Assembly: GCA_019240125.1 (NCBI GenBank)
Contig: JAFAYW010000260.1
Coordinates: 1 to 40,899 of the forward strand
DNA: 40,899 nucleotides
Reading direction: 5' to 3'
DNA from: Alphaproteobacteria bacterium
GTDB lineage: Bacteria > Pseudomonadota > Alphaproteobacteria > ATCC43930 > CGMCC-115725
Part shown: positions 9,346-17,147 of the stretch, piece after piece
Layout: each line of letters begins with the position of its first letter
Numbering within the stretch: the stretch's first letter is position 1
Translations under genes and position numbers: made by a program
Notes under the pieces: generated by a model
Database searches by the model: none
Told to the model about the DNA's origin: nothing
Seen by the model: the letters and a program-made list of their open reading frames with translations, nothing else

Positions 9346-11463
9346 CTACGGAGCAGTTTGGTCGAGCCGCTCGATCGCAACGGCAGCCAGCATCGTCACC
9401 GGTGTTTGCCTCAGAAGCAATAACCGCGTCTCGATCTTCGCTGTATCATCTGAAACATCGAACTCAGCCGAAATCAGCGAATACGTATCGGGGCGGAAAT
9501 CACCATATGTACAAGTCCGAGGGTTTTGTTGCATCGCCTTGTCCGCCGCGGTGTCTATAACGGCGATAGGCGTGTCATCTGGTATATTGCAGGAGACCAC
9601 TCTTACCACGAATGAGCATCGATATTTACCGGGCGCAAACGTGTTGTAGGGACCAAAACTCAAATACCCGAGTGTCGAGCCGTCAGCTGTAAAGACCCTC
9701 ATACCTTCTTCATAGCGCTCGTCGCCGATGACGGTGTATACGGTATCATATATTTCACCCTGGCTGCTAAGCAGCTGGCGAAGCACATTGTCAGCTTTGA
9801 CACCTGCCCCGTGCGCAGCCAAGTAGGGCGCGGCGTATCGGATCCTGTCCCACTCCAATTTTCGGAAGACCCACGCGGCAAAAGAATAGACGCACCCCTC
9901 ATATGTGAAATCGTCTTTACCGTCGTTCCATGCTGGCAGATCGATCAACCCGCAATCCGGCAACAACGGCATCAACCGATCTATTATATCGGACGTGGTA
10001 TAGAGCCGGTGATCAACAGTTGGTTTACGTCCTGTTGCTGGGAAGTCATTCGAGAAATCAACTGTTAGAATTGCGACTCCACCAGGCGCCAAGAGGTCTG
10101 CTATGATCCGCACAAAGCGCCCATCATCGGCAACGTGTTCTAAAACGGAGACGCTTAAAACAATATCGTATGACCCGGGCACTGCCTGAGTTGAGAAAAA
10201 AGCATCCAGATCCATTCCGTTGACATTCGGATCGACCTCGTCGATCCGATAGCCTTTTGCACGCAAGACTGCAACCGTGGTGTCCTCGAACGATCCCACA
10301 GCCAGTATTCGCGGCTCGTAGTAGCCGGTAACAAACCGTTCGACGGCATCCAGCGCGAATGCCTGCTGAATGTTGGCCTGCGCGATTTTGCGTGTCAGCA
10401 AATCTGGAGCGCGCTGCTGCAGCTCTTCCAGGGACCGCGTGTAGGTCAGGCGGGAACGATCGTCGAGTATCTTGTTGAACCCTCGCCCATCGGGAACCGA
10501 GCGGCACATCTCTCGCCGTGCCAAGGCCTCCAGGATAGCACTATCCCACGCCTGGCCGGAGGCTCGGGGTTCATACTGTGCAACATGATGCCGAAGCGGC
10601 GCGATCCCCGACTCGACGATCTCTCGAAGCGGGCGATGCGTCACAGAAATAGACGGGTTTACTCCCAGAAGATTACGGAACATCGTGGAATTGCTGATTG
10701 CAATTGGCCGGCCGCTTGCCAGGGCATAATCTGTGCAGCTCGATATGCCTCTTGGAGAAAAAGCATCGTACAGGAAAGCATTTATCGTATTTTCCGACAG
10801 AAAATCCATCAAGCTGTCTTCACTCATGAAATCCTGGGTTATCTCCAACGAAATGCCCGGTTTAGTGATTTTTCTTTCGCACTCATCGATCAGCTTGTCG
10901 GCGGTCGCTTGCGGGATCAACGTCTGAAGATCATGTGGTGGAATGTTAATTCGAATGCGAGCGCGGTCAAATTGCAAATTCACGAGTTCACAGAGTTTCT
11001 GGAAGCCTTTTGTCGGCGCCGCAAACCCAAATGAACCAACCGTAAATACTTCAGGTGCCGGCTGAACAGCCGGGCGCGTTTTTGGCGAAAAACGAGGAAC
11101 AACTATCGCAACCGGGTTGTGCGGAAGCAGCGTAGGGTCTGGGCATAACCAGAAATGAAAAATATCATCATCCAGGTGGTCCGCTAACTCCTGGTGCACC
11201 TCATGGCATATGGCAAAACATGTGCCACCATATGACTTTATCTGTGAATTGTCTGCCCACGTTAAAGTCGCCGGGTGAAAATTTAAAAGGATCGCATCGG
11301 GCTTGCAGGTCGCTACAGCTTCTGAATACTCATCCATTGAGCTGCATTCGGCGTACTGCCAATCGATCTTCTGAGATGACTGCAGCGTCGCAAACAATCG
11401 ACGACCAAATTGGTGTACGCCGCAACGCTCGCCCCGGTGCGATACGACTAAGCCTCTAATCAT
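9346..11463 (-). CDS. Three-part glycosyltransferase/SAM methyltransferase fusion
   Basis: A 705-residue protein that I read as three modules. Residues 1-330 resemble a GT-B (GT4-like) glycosyltransferase, with GSFGFAAPTKGFQKL at 143-157 and an acceptor-side AFSPRGISSCTDYALASGRP. Residues about 384-560 form a class I SAM-dependent methyltransferase, with glycine-loop remnant ILAVGSFEDTT (386-396) and DIVLSVSVLEHV (433-444). Residues about 570-705 are probably beta-rich and I recognise no family. There is no signal peptide or membrane segment, so it is likely cytosolic. The ATG overlaps the upstream FkbM gene stop by four bases (11460-11463). Base composition is clearly less GC-rich than its surroundings, which suggests transfer. 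It may decorate a polysaccharide or lipid-linked glycan; the substrate is unknown. Confidence 0.75.
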   Translation of the reverse strand: MIRGLVVSHRGERCGVHQFGRRLFATLQSSQKIDWQYAECSSMDEYSEAVATCKPDAILLNFHPATLTWADNSQIKSYGGTCFAICHEVHQELADHLDDDIFHFWLCPDPTLLPHNPVAIVVPRFSPKTRPAVQPAPEVFTVGSFGFAAPTKGFQKLCELVNLQFDRARIRINIPPHDLQTLIPQATADKLIDECERKITKPGISLEITQDFMSEDSLMDFLSENTINAFLYDAFSPRGISSCTDYALASGRPIAISNSTMFRNLLGVNPSISVTHRPLREIVESGIAPLRHHVAQYEPRASGQAWDSAILEALARREMCRSVPDGRGFNKILDDRSRLTYTRSLEELQQRAPDLLTRKIAQANIQQAFALDAVERFVTGYYEPRILAVGSFEDTTVAVLRAKGYRIDEVDPNVNGMDLDAFFSTQAVPGSYDIVLSVSVLEHVADDGRFVRIIADLLAPGGVAILTVDFSNDFPATGRKPTVDHRLYTTSDIIDRLMPLLPDCGLIDLPAWNDGKDDFTYEGCVYSFAAWVFRKLEWDRIRYAAPYLAAHGAGVKADNVLRQLLSSQGEIYDTVYTVIGDERYEEGMRVFTADGSTLGYLSFGPYNTFAPGKYRCSFVVRVVSCNIPDDTPIAVIDTAADKAMQQNPRTCTYGDFRPDTYSLISAEFDVSDDTAKIETRLLLLRQTPVTMLAAVAIERLDQTAP

Positions 11464-12167
11464 TTCAGCCCGGGAGCAATGACATAATTGATTCCGCCAA
11501 CCATCTCCACGACATGATACTCCATTTCTCGGATAAACGACTCGTAATCGGCGAAGCTTGTCCCAAATTCCTGCTGGAACTGATCTTCATATTCGAAGAT
11601 AATTACAGGCGAGTCTCGCTTTATAGTTTTTATAGCGCCTTGCATGGCGAACAGATCACTCCCCTGGACATCTACTTTTATAAAACTGACGCGGCCGGGG
11701 ATATTCAGGCTGTCGATCGTTATCGACGGAACCATCCTCCCCGACCTAGAGTGGGGGCTTATTCCGTAGGAACCAAAGCTTCCAAATCGCTTAAAGTCCG
11801 GCTCCGGATAGCATAGCGACAAACCAGGCGTATGCCACACGGCGCCATAATGGCGAACGACGTTTGTGCAGACGTTTTCGTCCAAATTACGCGTAAGCAG
11901 CGCGAATACATCGCTATCGGCTTCAAACGCGTGGACGGTACCCTCCGGGCCAACCAGCCGGGAGAACATCGTAGCCATCTGGCCAAAATTGGATCCTATA
12001 TCGAGAATAACCGTCCCGGCTTCCGCATACTTCTCAGCAACAGCGACGATCTCGGGCTCGAAAACCTCTCCCGCTCTCATAGCCTGAATAACGATATCGG
12101 TCCCGACGCTATCCGGAAGCCACCAGCGTCCCGTAGCGGTTTCGAACAGCGATATTGAGTGATTCAC
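11460..12167 (-). CDS. FkbM-family SAM-dependent methyltransferase
   Basis: A 235-residue FkbM-type O-methyltransferase. Motif I is VILDIGSNFGQMA (about residues 54-66), the acidic ribose-binding residue lies in HAFEAD, and SFIKVDVQGSD is the family's characteristic K-(V/I)-D-V-(Q/E)-G block. I chose the GTG at 12167 because GGTGGAG lies five bases upstream; a longer frame would need a TTG at 12239 with no ribosome site. FkbM enzymes typically methylate sugar hydroxyls of polyketides, glycolipids or polysaccharides. Translational coupling to the downstream glycosyltransferase/methyltransferase fusion points to one shared glycan target. It has the same lower-GC composition as its partner. Confidence 0.85.
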   Translation of the reverse strand: MNHSISLFETATGRWWLPDSVGTDIVIQAMRAGEVFEPEIVAVAEKYAEAGTVILDIGSNFGQMATMFSRLVGPEGTVHAFEADSDVFALLTRNLDENVCTNVVRHYGAVWHTPGLSLCYPEPDFKRFGSFGSYGISPHSRSGRMVPSITIDSLNIPGRVSFIKVDVQGSDLFAMQGAIKTIKRDSPVIIFEYEDQFQQEFGTSFADYESFIREMEYHVVEMVGGINYVIAPGLK

Positions 12168-12478
12168 TGGCACTCCACCTTGTATCGGGCCCTGGTTGAA
12201 TGATGTTGTATATTCATTGCGCGAACGTGGCTCCTCCAACCGCCGTGAGCCAAGCCCACGTGTCGATATAACCCCGTCATTCTCATTGGGAAAGACTTGA
12301 GGGGTGCCGGGGATCGATCCCGGCCGCGTCCCCTACCCGACGGTCGCCGCACCGGTTTGCCCCCGGGACGCGAAGTGGACGCGTCGTCGTTGAGAGAAAC
12401 CATCATGTAAAAGGGTTGCCGGAGCGTCGCCGGGGCCCATGTTTTGTGATGCGCCGACCGACTGCAAAGGAGGTTCGC
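12168..12478. other. Structured intergenic region between divergent genes
   Basis: About 310 bases without a recognisable gene. The plus strand can form several successive stems. The first is aggggt...cccct (12300-12304/12330-12334) closed over the gggatcgatccc core. The next is cggt/accg (12341-12354). A third pairs gacgcg with cgcgtc near 12370-12390. It contains the promoter of the minus-strand FkbM pair and presumably the leader of the small gene at 12479. On the minus strand the gggatcgatccc element faintly resembles a tRNA T arm, but no cloverleaf or tmRNA can be built. I recognise no known riboswitch class. Confidence 0.4.
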
Positions 12479-12682
12479 ATGAGCGACCAGGTTGCCGACG
12501 GGGGCTACTATGACCCCACTTTTACCTTCGACTCAATAACCGTTCCGGCGCCGCCAGCGGCTGGTGGGTCGCAGTTGGCGTTGACCACGCCAAATCCAAC
12601 GAATGGCGGCATTGCCGCGCAAATCCCCATTGGTGTCGTCGACACCTATGCCGGTGATGTGCCGGGCTCCTGGTCGCAATAG
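12479..12682 (+). CDS. Small hypothetical protein with a very strong ribosome site
   Basis: A 67-residue open frame that I do not recognise. Its start is marked by AAAGGAGG, nearly a perfect anti-Shine-Dalgarno match, ending five bases before the ATG; this is the strongest ribosome site in the window. The protein starts MSDQVADGGYYDPTFTF. It is rich in Pro, Gly, Ala and Thr, has no Cys, no obvious signal peptide and no membrane segment, and ends AGDVPGSWSQ. It stands alone between a divergent methyltransferase and an ABC binding-protein gene on the same strand 230 bases on. It could be a small structural or secreted protein, a modified peptide precursor, or a leader peptide. None of these is supported beyond position and the ribosome site. 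Confidence 0.6.
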   Translation: MSDQVADGGYYDPTFTFDSITVPAPPAAGGSQLALTTPNPTNGGIAAQIPIGVVDTYAGDVPGSWSQ

Positions 12683-12790
12683 TTGCAATAAAAGGCGATC
12701 CACCGATTTCCGGCTCATGACCGGAAGGTTCGGCCAGGGTCCTGCCGGCGGTGGGGAAAAACCGGCCGCCACGGGGCGCGATACTTGAAT

Positions 12791-12893
12791 TTGCTGCGGC
12801 TTGCTGCGGCAAACTTTCGCTGATTCGGCGATTGACACTGCCGTGCGCGTGGCGTCCATGGCGGTTTCGGAATCGGCGTAAGAGCCGACCGCC
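12791..12893 (+). promoter_or_regulatory. Candidate promoter/operator region of the ABC binding protein
   Basis: Two exact tandem copies of ttgctgcggc (12791-12810), one helical turn each, are followed by a consensus -35 TTGACA (12832-12837). A weak -10 (tccatg, 12855-12860) lies 17 bases on. A nested stem then follows (tcggc/gccga at 12873-12877/12884-12888 within ggcggt/accgcc). The tandem repeat is a plausible regulator site and the stem a leader hairpin. All of this is inferred from pattern only. Confidence 0.35.
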
Positions 12894-12912
12894 ACCCTGT
12901 CGAGGAATGCCT

Positions 12913-14259
12913 ATGCAAAAACAAAAACTGACCCGTCGTTCGCTGTTGCAGACGGCGGCGTTGGCAACGACCGCTGTCGCGATGCCGCATGTCCGCGGTG
13001 CCTACGCCGCCGGGAAGATCAGCGCCGGTTTCTGGGACCACTGGGTTCCCGGTGCGAACGATACGCTGACCAAGCTGTGCAAGCAGTGGGGCGACCAGGA
13101 AAAGGTCGACGTGTCGGTCGATTATATCACCTCGCAGGGTGACAAAAATCTGCTGACCATTGCCGCCGAGTCGCAATCGCGCAGCGGTCACGACATCCTT
13201 GCCTTTCCAACCTGGACGGGGCCGACCCACGCCGAGGAGCTGGAGCCGGTTGACGAGATCGTCAACGATCTGATCCAGAAGTACGGCAAGGTCGCCGGCG
13301 CGGTCGAATATCTCGGCAAGCAGAAGGGCCATTGGATCGCGGTGCCCGCCACAGTGGGAACCCAGACCAAACCGCCCTGTGCGCGTATCGATCTGTTCAA
13401 ACAGCATGTTGGCCTTGACCTCACCCAGATGTACCCGGCAGCCGGCGAGCCCAACAAGGAGCTCGTCGACAAATGGACCTGGGATTTCTTCCTGCAGGCG
13501 GCCGAGAAATGCGCCAAGGCGGGCTTCCCCTTCGGCATGCCACTGGGACAGACCTCGGACTCAGTCGACTGGGTGGGTGCGGTCTTCGCCAGCCACGGCG
13601 CCGAACTGATCGATAAGGACGGCAATATCTCGGTCAAATCGGATGCGACAAAGCAGGTGCTGGAATGGTTCAAGAAGCTGGTGCCGAACCTGCCACCTGA
13701 TGTTTTCGCTTGGGATGACGCGGGCAATAATAAATGGCTGGTATCCGGCAAGGGCGCGTTGGTCATGAACCCGCCTTCCGCCTGGGCGGTCGCGGTGCGT
13801 GATGCTCCAAAGGTCGGCGAACAGCTGTGGACGTTCGATCCGCCGTCGGGACCGAAGGGTCGCTATGATCCGTTCCTGCCGTACTTCTGGGGCATCTGGG
13901 GGTTCTCGGCGAACAAACCGGCGGCGAAGAGCCTCCTCACCTTCCTGTCGCAGGGACCGCAGGTCGAGCAGTTGGTGGCGGCGAGTAAAGGTTATGACTT
14001 GCCGTCATTTGCCAAATTGCACGACTTCAAGACCTGGGCCGACGAGGCGCCGCCGAAAGGCACGGTGTTCAATTACCCGCCGCGTGAAGGGTTGATCACC
14101 TCGATTTCCGGTGCACCGGCGCCGGTGGCCATCGCCAACCAGGTCTATGCGCAGGCGACAATGACCAAGATGATCGCCCGCTGCACACAGCAGGGGCAGA
14201 CCGTCGATCAGGCCATTGCATGGGCCGCCGACGAACTCGAAGGCTTTATGCGCGGGTAA
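12913..14259 (+). CDS. ABC importer extracellular solute-binding protein (family 1)
   Basis: A 448-residue periplasmic binding protein of the family-1 (sugar/polyol-type) class. The N terminus MQKQKLTRRSLLQTAALATT has a twin-arginine-like RRSLLQ followed by a hydrophobic stretch and a likely cleavage after AYA, which suggests export, perhaps by Tat. Inner motifs include WTGPTHAEELEPVDE and GKGALVMNPPSAWAV, typical of the second lobe. ATG 12913 is preceded by GAGGA with good spacing. Its ATPase and permease lie immediately downstream but on the opposite strand, so the cassette is convergent. The ligand is unknown. The ATPase resembles the Fe3+/polyamine/spermidine group, whereas this protein looks sugar-like. 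Confidence 0.88.
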   Translation: MQKQKLTRRSLLQTAALATTAVAMPHVRGAYAAGKISAGFWDHWVPGANDTLTKLCKQWGDQEKVDVSVDYITSQGDKNLLTIAAESQSRSGHDILAFPTWTGPTHAEELEPVDEIVNDLIQKYGKVAGAVEYLGKQKGHWIAVPATVGTQTKPPCARIDLFKQHVGLDLTQMYPAAGEPNKELVDKWTWDFFLQAAEKCAKAGFPFGMPLGQTSDSVDWVGAVFASHGAELIDKDGNISVKSDATKQVLEWFKKLVPNLPPDVFAWDDAGNNKWLVSGKGALVMNPPSAWAVAVRDAPKVGEQLWTFDPPSGPKGRYDPFLPYFWGIWGFSANKPAAKSLLTFLSQGPQVEQLVAASKGYDLPSFAKLHDFKTWADEAPPKGTVFNYPPREGLITSISGAPAPVAIANQVYAQATMTKMIARCTQQGQTVDQAIAWAADELEGFMRG

Positions 14260-14274
14260 CCGCCGCGGTGGCGC

Positions 14275-14296
14275 CGGGCTCGCTTTACCGAGCCCG
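14275..14296. terminator. Bidirectional hairpin between convergent ABC genes
   Basis: Perfect eight-base stem cgggctcg (14275-14282) / cgagcccg (14289-14296) with a six-base loop, in the 42-base gap between the binding-protein stop and the ATPase stop. Its position suits a shared terminator, although no clear T-run follows. Confidence 0.55.
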
Positions 14297-14301
14297 CGAG
14301 C

Positions 14302-15426
14302 CTACCCTTCGAGCAGCACGCAATGCTCTGGCGTGAAGGAGGCGGTGACCTCCGCACCTTCGGCGAACAGGTCGGTGGGCGGGCGGCGGACAATCAGCTG
14401 GCCGGCCGCCCAATCGACGACGTATTGAATAAAATCGCCGCAGAACAGGCGGGTGCGGATCGTTCCGGGCACGGCGTTGCCCGTGTCCATATCGGCACCG
14501 TCTGTCGCCTTCTCGGCTCCTTTCACCGTCAGACCGATATGCGCGGTACGCACCGCCACGGTGGCCTCATCACCGCGCGGCGGGTGGCTCGCCCAGGCCC
14601 GCAGTGTCAATCCACCGGCAACCCCGAAGTTGATTTCGCCGCCGCCGGTCGCGCTGACCTTGCCGCCGATCAGATTGGCCGAGCCGACGAAATCGGCAAC
14701 GAACCGGGTTTTCGGGCGATGATAAATATCCTCGGGCGAGCCGATCTGCTCGATACCGCCGACGTGCATGACGATGACCCGGTCGGAGATCGCCAGCGCC
14801 TCCTCCTGATCGTGCGTCACATACACTGAAGTGATGTCGAGCCGGCGCTGCAACTCGCGCAGTTCCACTCGCATTTCGGCGCGCAACTTTGCGTCGAGAT
14901 TGGAGAGCGGCTCATCGAACAGCAACACAGAGGGGGAAAAGGCGATGGCGCGCGCCAGCGCGACGCGCTGCTGCTGACCGCCCGACAACAGCGACGCTGA
15001 GCGGTCGGCGAAGTTGCGCATCTGGACGAGGCCCAGCGCGCGATCCACTTGCGCCGCGATCTCGGCGCGCGGGGTCTTCCGCACCCGCAACCCGTAGGCG
15101 ACGTTGTCGAACACGCTCATATGCGGCCACACCGCATAGGATTGGAACACCATCGAGATGCCGCGCTTTTCAGCCGGCACATTGCGGCGTTCGGCGGCGG
15201 AGTAGACGGCTTGACCCCCGATCCGGATCGAACCACCGGATGGGGTTTCGAGACCGGCGATGGCGCGCAACGTCGTGGTCTTGCCGCAACCCGAGGGTCC
15301 GAGCAGTGTCACGTGCTCACCGCGCGCCACCGTGAAGCTGACGCCATCAACCGCTGTCGCATCGCCATAGCGCACGACAAGGTCGCTGACCTCGATGCGG
15401 CCGTCGGCGTTGGTGGCTGTTTTCAC
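14302..15426 (-). CDS. ABC importer ATPase (Fe3+/polyamine-type)
   Basis: A 374-residue ATP-binding subunit. Walker A is GPSGCGKTT (43-51), the signature is LLSGGQQQRVALARA, Walker B is SVLLFDEPLSNLDA and the switch is VYVTHDQEEA. The C-terminal third (from about 240) is a TOBE-like regulatory domain, giving the length usual for the PotA/FbpC/UgpC group. It is last in a minus-strand operon; its ATG overlaps the permease stop by four bases (15423-15426). It would energise uptake of the ligand caught by the binding protein encoded at 12913-14259. The substrate cannot be told from the ATPase. Confidence 0.93.
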   Translation of the reverse strand: MKTATNADGRIEVSDLVVRYGDATAVDGVSFTVARGEHVTLLGPSGCGKTTTLRAIAGLETPSGGSIRIGGQAVYSAAERRNVPAEKRGISMVFQSYAVWPHMSVFDNVAYGLRVRKTPRAEIAAQVDRALGLVQMRNFADRSASLLSGGQQQRVALARAIAFSPSVLLFDEPLSNLDAKLRAEMRVELRELQRRLDITSVYVTHDQEEALAISDRVIVMHVGGIEQIGSPEDIYHRPKTRFVADFVGSANLIGGKVSATGGGEINFGVAGGLTLRAWASHPPRGDEATVAVRTAHIGLTVKGAEKATDGADMDTGNAVPGTIRTRLFCGDFIQYVVDWAAGQLIVRRPPTDLFAEGAEVTASFTPEHCVLLEG

Positions 15427-17147
15427 GGCAATTCACCTGAGTAACGCCGGGCAGCGCGCAACAGCACGATCAGCGCGATGAATACGGCGGCGCTTTGGAT
15501 GAGCGCCAGTGCGGCCGACAATTCGGTCGACGAGCTGATCCAGGCGCTGACGATCGACGGCGCGATGACTTTCGCGTTGGGTCCGACCAGGAAAATCGAG
15601 ACGCCGAGTTCGCGCACACAGGCGATGAACAGCAACAGCCATGCGGCGATGATGCCGGGGCGCAATAAAGGCAGGGTCACGGTGCGCAACTGATAACTCC
15701 ACGACGCGCCGCAGACGCGGGCGCATTCCTCAAGGCTCTTGTCGACCTGCAACACCACGCCGGCGAGGGTGCGTACGCCGAGCGGCAGCATTACCGTGAA
15801 GTAGGCCAAGGCCAGCAGCCATAAGGTGCCGTAAATCGGGATGGGTATGTTGAGCCAGGCCCAGAGCAACCCGAGCCCGAACACCATGCGCGGCACCGCC
15901 TGCGGGAACATCACGACATATTCGACGAGGCTGTGCCCGGGCACCCGCGAGCGGTAGATGATCCACACCAGCACCGCCATCACGACAACACCGATCGTGG
16001 CGACGCTGACCCCGAGCAGCAGGCTGTTGCCGAGCGCGCTGCTCACCGCGCCGTAGCCGACCGCCGTCTGGTAATTGGCCAGGGTGAACTGCATCTGCGA
16101 TACAAACACGGTGGCAAAGCGCTGAAACGAGGTCAAAAGGAGCGCCAGCAGCGGCAATGCCACCGCAACCAGCACATAGAAACAGCACAGCGCGAAGAGC
16201 AGCCAGGTGATGGCACCCATTTCGAGCGGGCGCGGCCGAAATGCCTTGCCGGTGATGGTCGCATAGGTACCGCGGCGGATGATCCAGCGATAGAGGGTCA
16301 GGCTGCAGAACATCACCCCGAATAGCGCGATGCCGAGCGCCGAGGCACGCCCGTAATCGGGCGGGAATGACAGCGTCGCCTCCCAGATCGCAGTCGTGAT
16401 GACAAAGAAGCGGCCGGGCACACCGAGCACCAGCGCGGCGGCGAACGAGCCGAGCATCTCGGCGAAGACGAACACAGCCGCGCCAAGCACTCCGGGGGTG
16501 ACCAGCGGCAAGGTAATGCGCAGCATCGTGCGCCACTTGCCGGCCCCCAGCACGCGCGAGCTTTCCTCGAGCGAAGGATCCATCGACTTCATCGCCGCGC
16601 CGATCATTACAAAAGCGACGGTGCCCTCGAACAGGGCCATGACCCAGGCAATGCCCCAGGGCGAATAGATGTTGAACAGATCGCTGTCGGTGCGCGCGAC
16701 AAAGTGCCAGAGCTGGTTGAGAAAGCCGCTCTTCGGGCTGGCGAGAATAGCCCAGGCCAAGGCACCGACCAGGGGCGTCAGATAATACGGCAACTGCATC
16801 AGTCGCTCGAGGTAGGCGCGGCCGGGCAAGCGTGTCCGCGTTAACGTCCACGCCACGAGAAACCCGAGCACCACGGCCATCACCGTGGCGAGACAGGCGA
16901 CAAAGGCGGTGTTGGACAGGATGCGGCTGTCGTCGATCAGATTGGTGTAGTTGTCGAGACCGAGGCTCTCGGGCGGAAACGTCCCGGGATCGCCGGTATT
17001 CAGCGACTCGGCGACGAGGTAGACGATCGGGTAGCCGACCAGCGCGGCGCAGAACAGGGTGATCAGGAGTGTCGCGACCCCCTGCCCGCTCGGCCGCCAT
17101 GTGAAGTGGCGGCGCGGCTGCGGTATCGGCAATGTGGCGGTGGTCAT
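15423..17147 (-). CDS. ABC importer permease, two fused membrane domains
   Basis: A 574-residue permease with two consecutive binding-protein-dependent transport domains (FbpB/ThiP-like architecture), so a single chain supplies both membrane halves. Each half has about six hydrophobic segments and an EAA-type coupling loop, visible as SLEESSRVLGAGKWRTMLRI in the first half and SLEECARVCGASWSYQLRTV in the second. The ATG at 17147 overlaps the stop of the MFS gene (ATGA, 17144-17147), which fixes the start; an open frame extends further upstream but lies inside the MFS gene. It acts in the inner membrane with the downstream ATPase and the convergently encoded binding protein. Confidence 0.92.
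   Translation of the reverse strand: MTTATLPIPQPRRHFTWRPSGQGVATLLITLFCAALVGYPIVYLVAESLNTGDPGTFPPESLGLDNYTNLIDDSRILSNTAFVACLATVMAVVLGFLVAWTLTRTRLPGRAYLERLMQLPYYLTPLVGALAWAILASPKSGFLNQLWHFVARTDSDLFNIYSPWGIAWVMALFEGTVAFVMIGAAMKSMDPSLEESSRVLGAGKWRTMLRITLPLVTPGVLGAAVFVFAEMLGSFAAALVLGVPGRFFVITTAIWEATLSFPPDYGRASALGIALFGVMFCSLTLYRWIIRRGTYATITGKAFRPRPLEMGAITWLLFALCCFYVLVAVALPLLALLLTSFQRFATVFVSQMQFTLANYQTAVGYGAVSSALGNSLLLGVSVATIGVVVMAVLVWIIYRSRVPGHSLVEYVVMFPQAVPRMVFGLGLLWAWLNIPIPIYGTLWLLALAYFTVMLPLGVRTLAGVVLQVDKSLEECARVCGASWSYQLRTVTLPLLRPGIIAAWLLLFIACVRELGVSIFLVGPNAKVIAPSIVSAWISSSTELSAALALIQSAAVFIALIVLLRAARRYSGELP

Noticed and set aside
12290..12400. Possible tmRNA or tRNA remnant on the minus strand (T-arm-like gggatcgatcccc)
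   Set aside because: No cloverleaf, no ANDN-type tag frame and no CCA end. The loop lacks the TTC of a true T arm.
15730..17100. 456-codon second minus-strand frame inside the ABC permease
   Set aside because: Arg/His/Pro-rich out-of-frame reading of the permease, without membrane segments.
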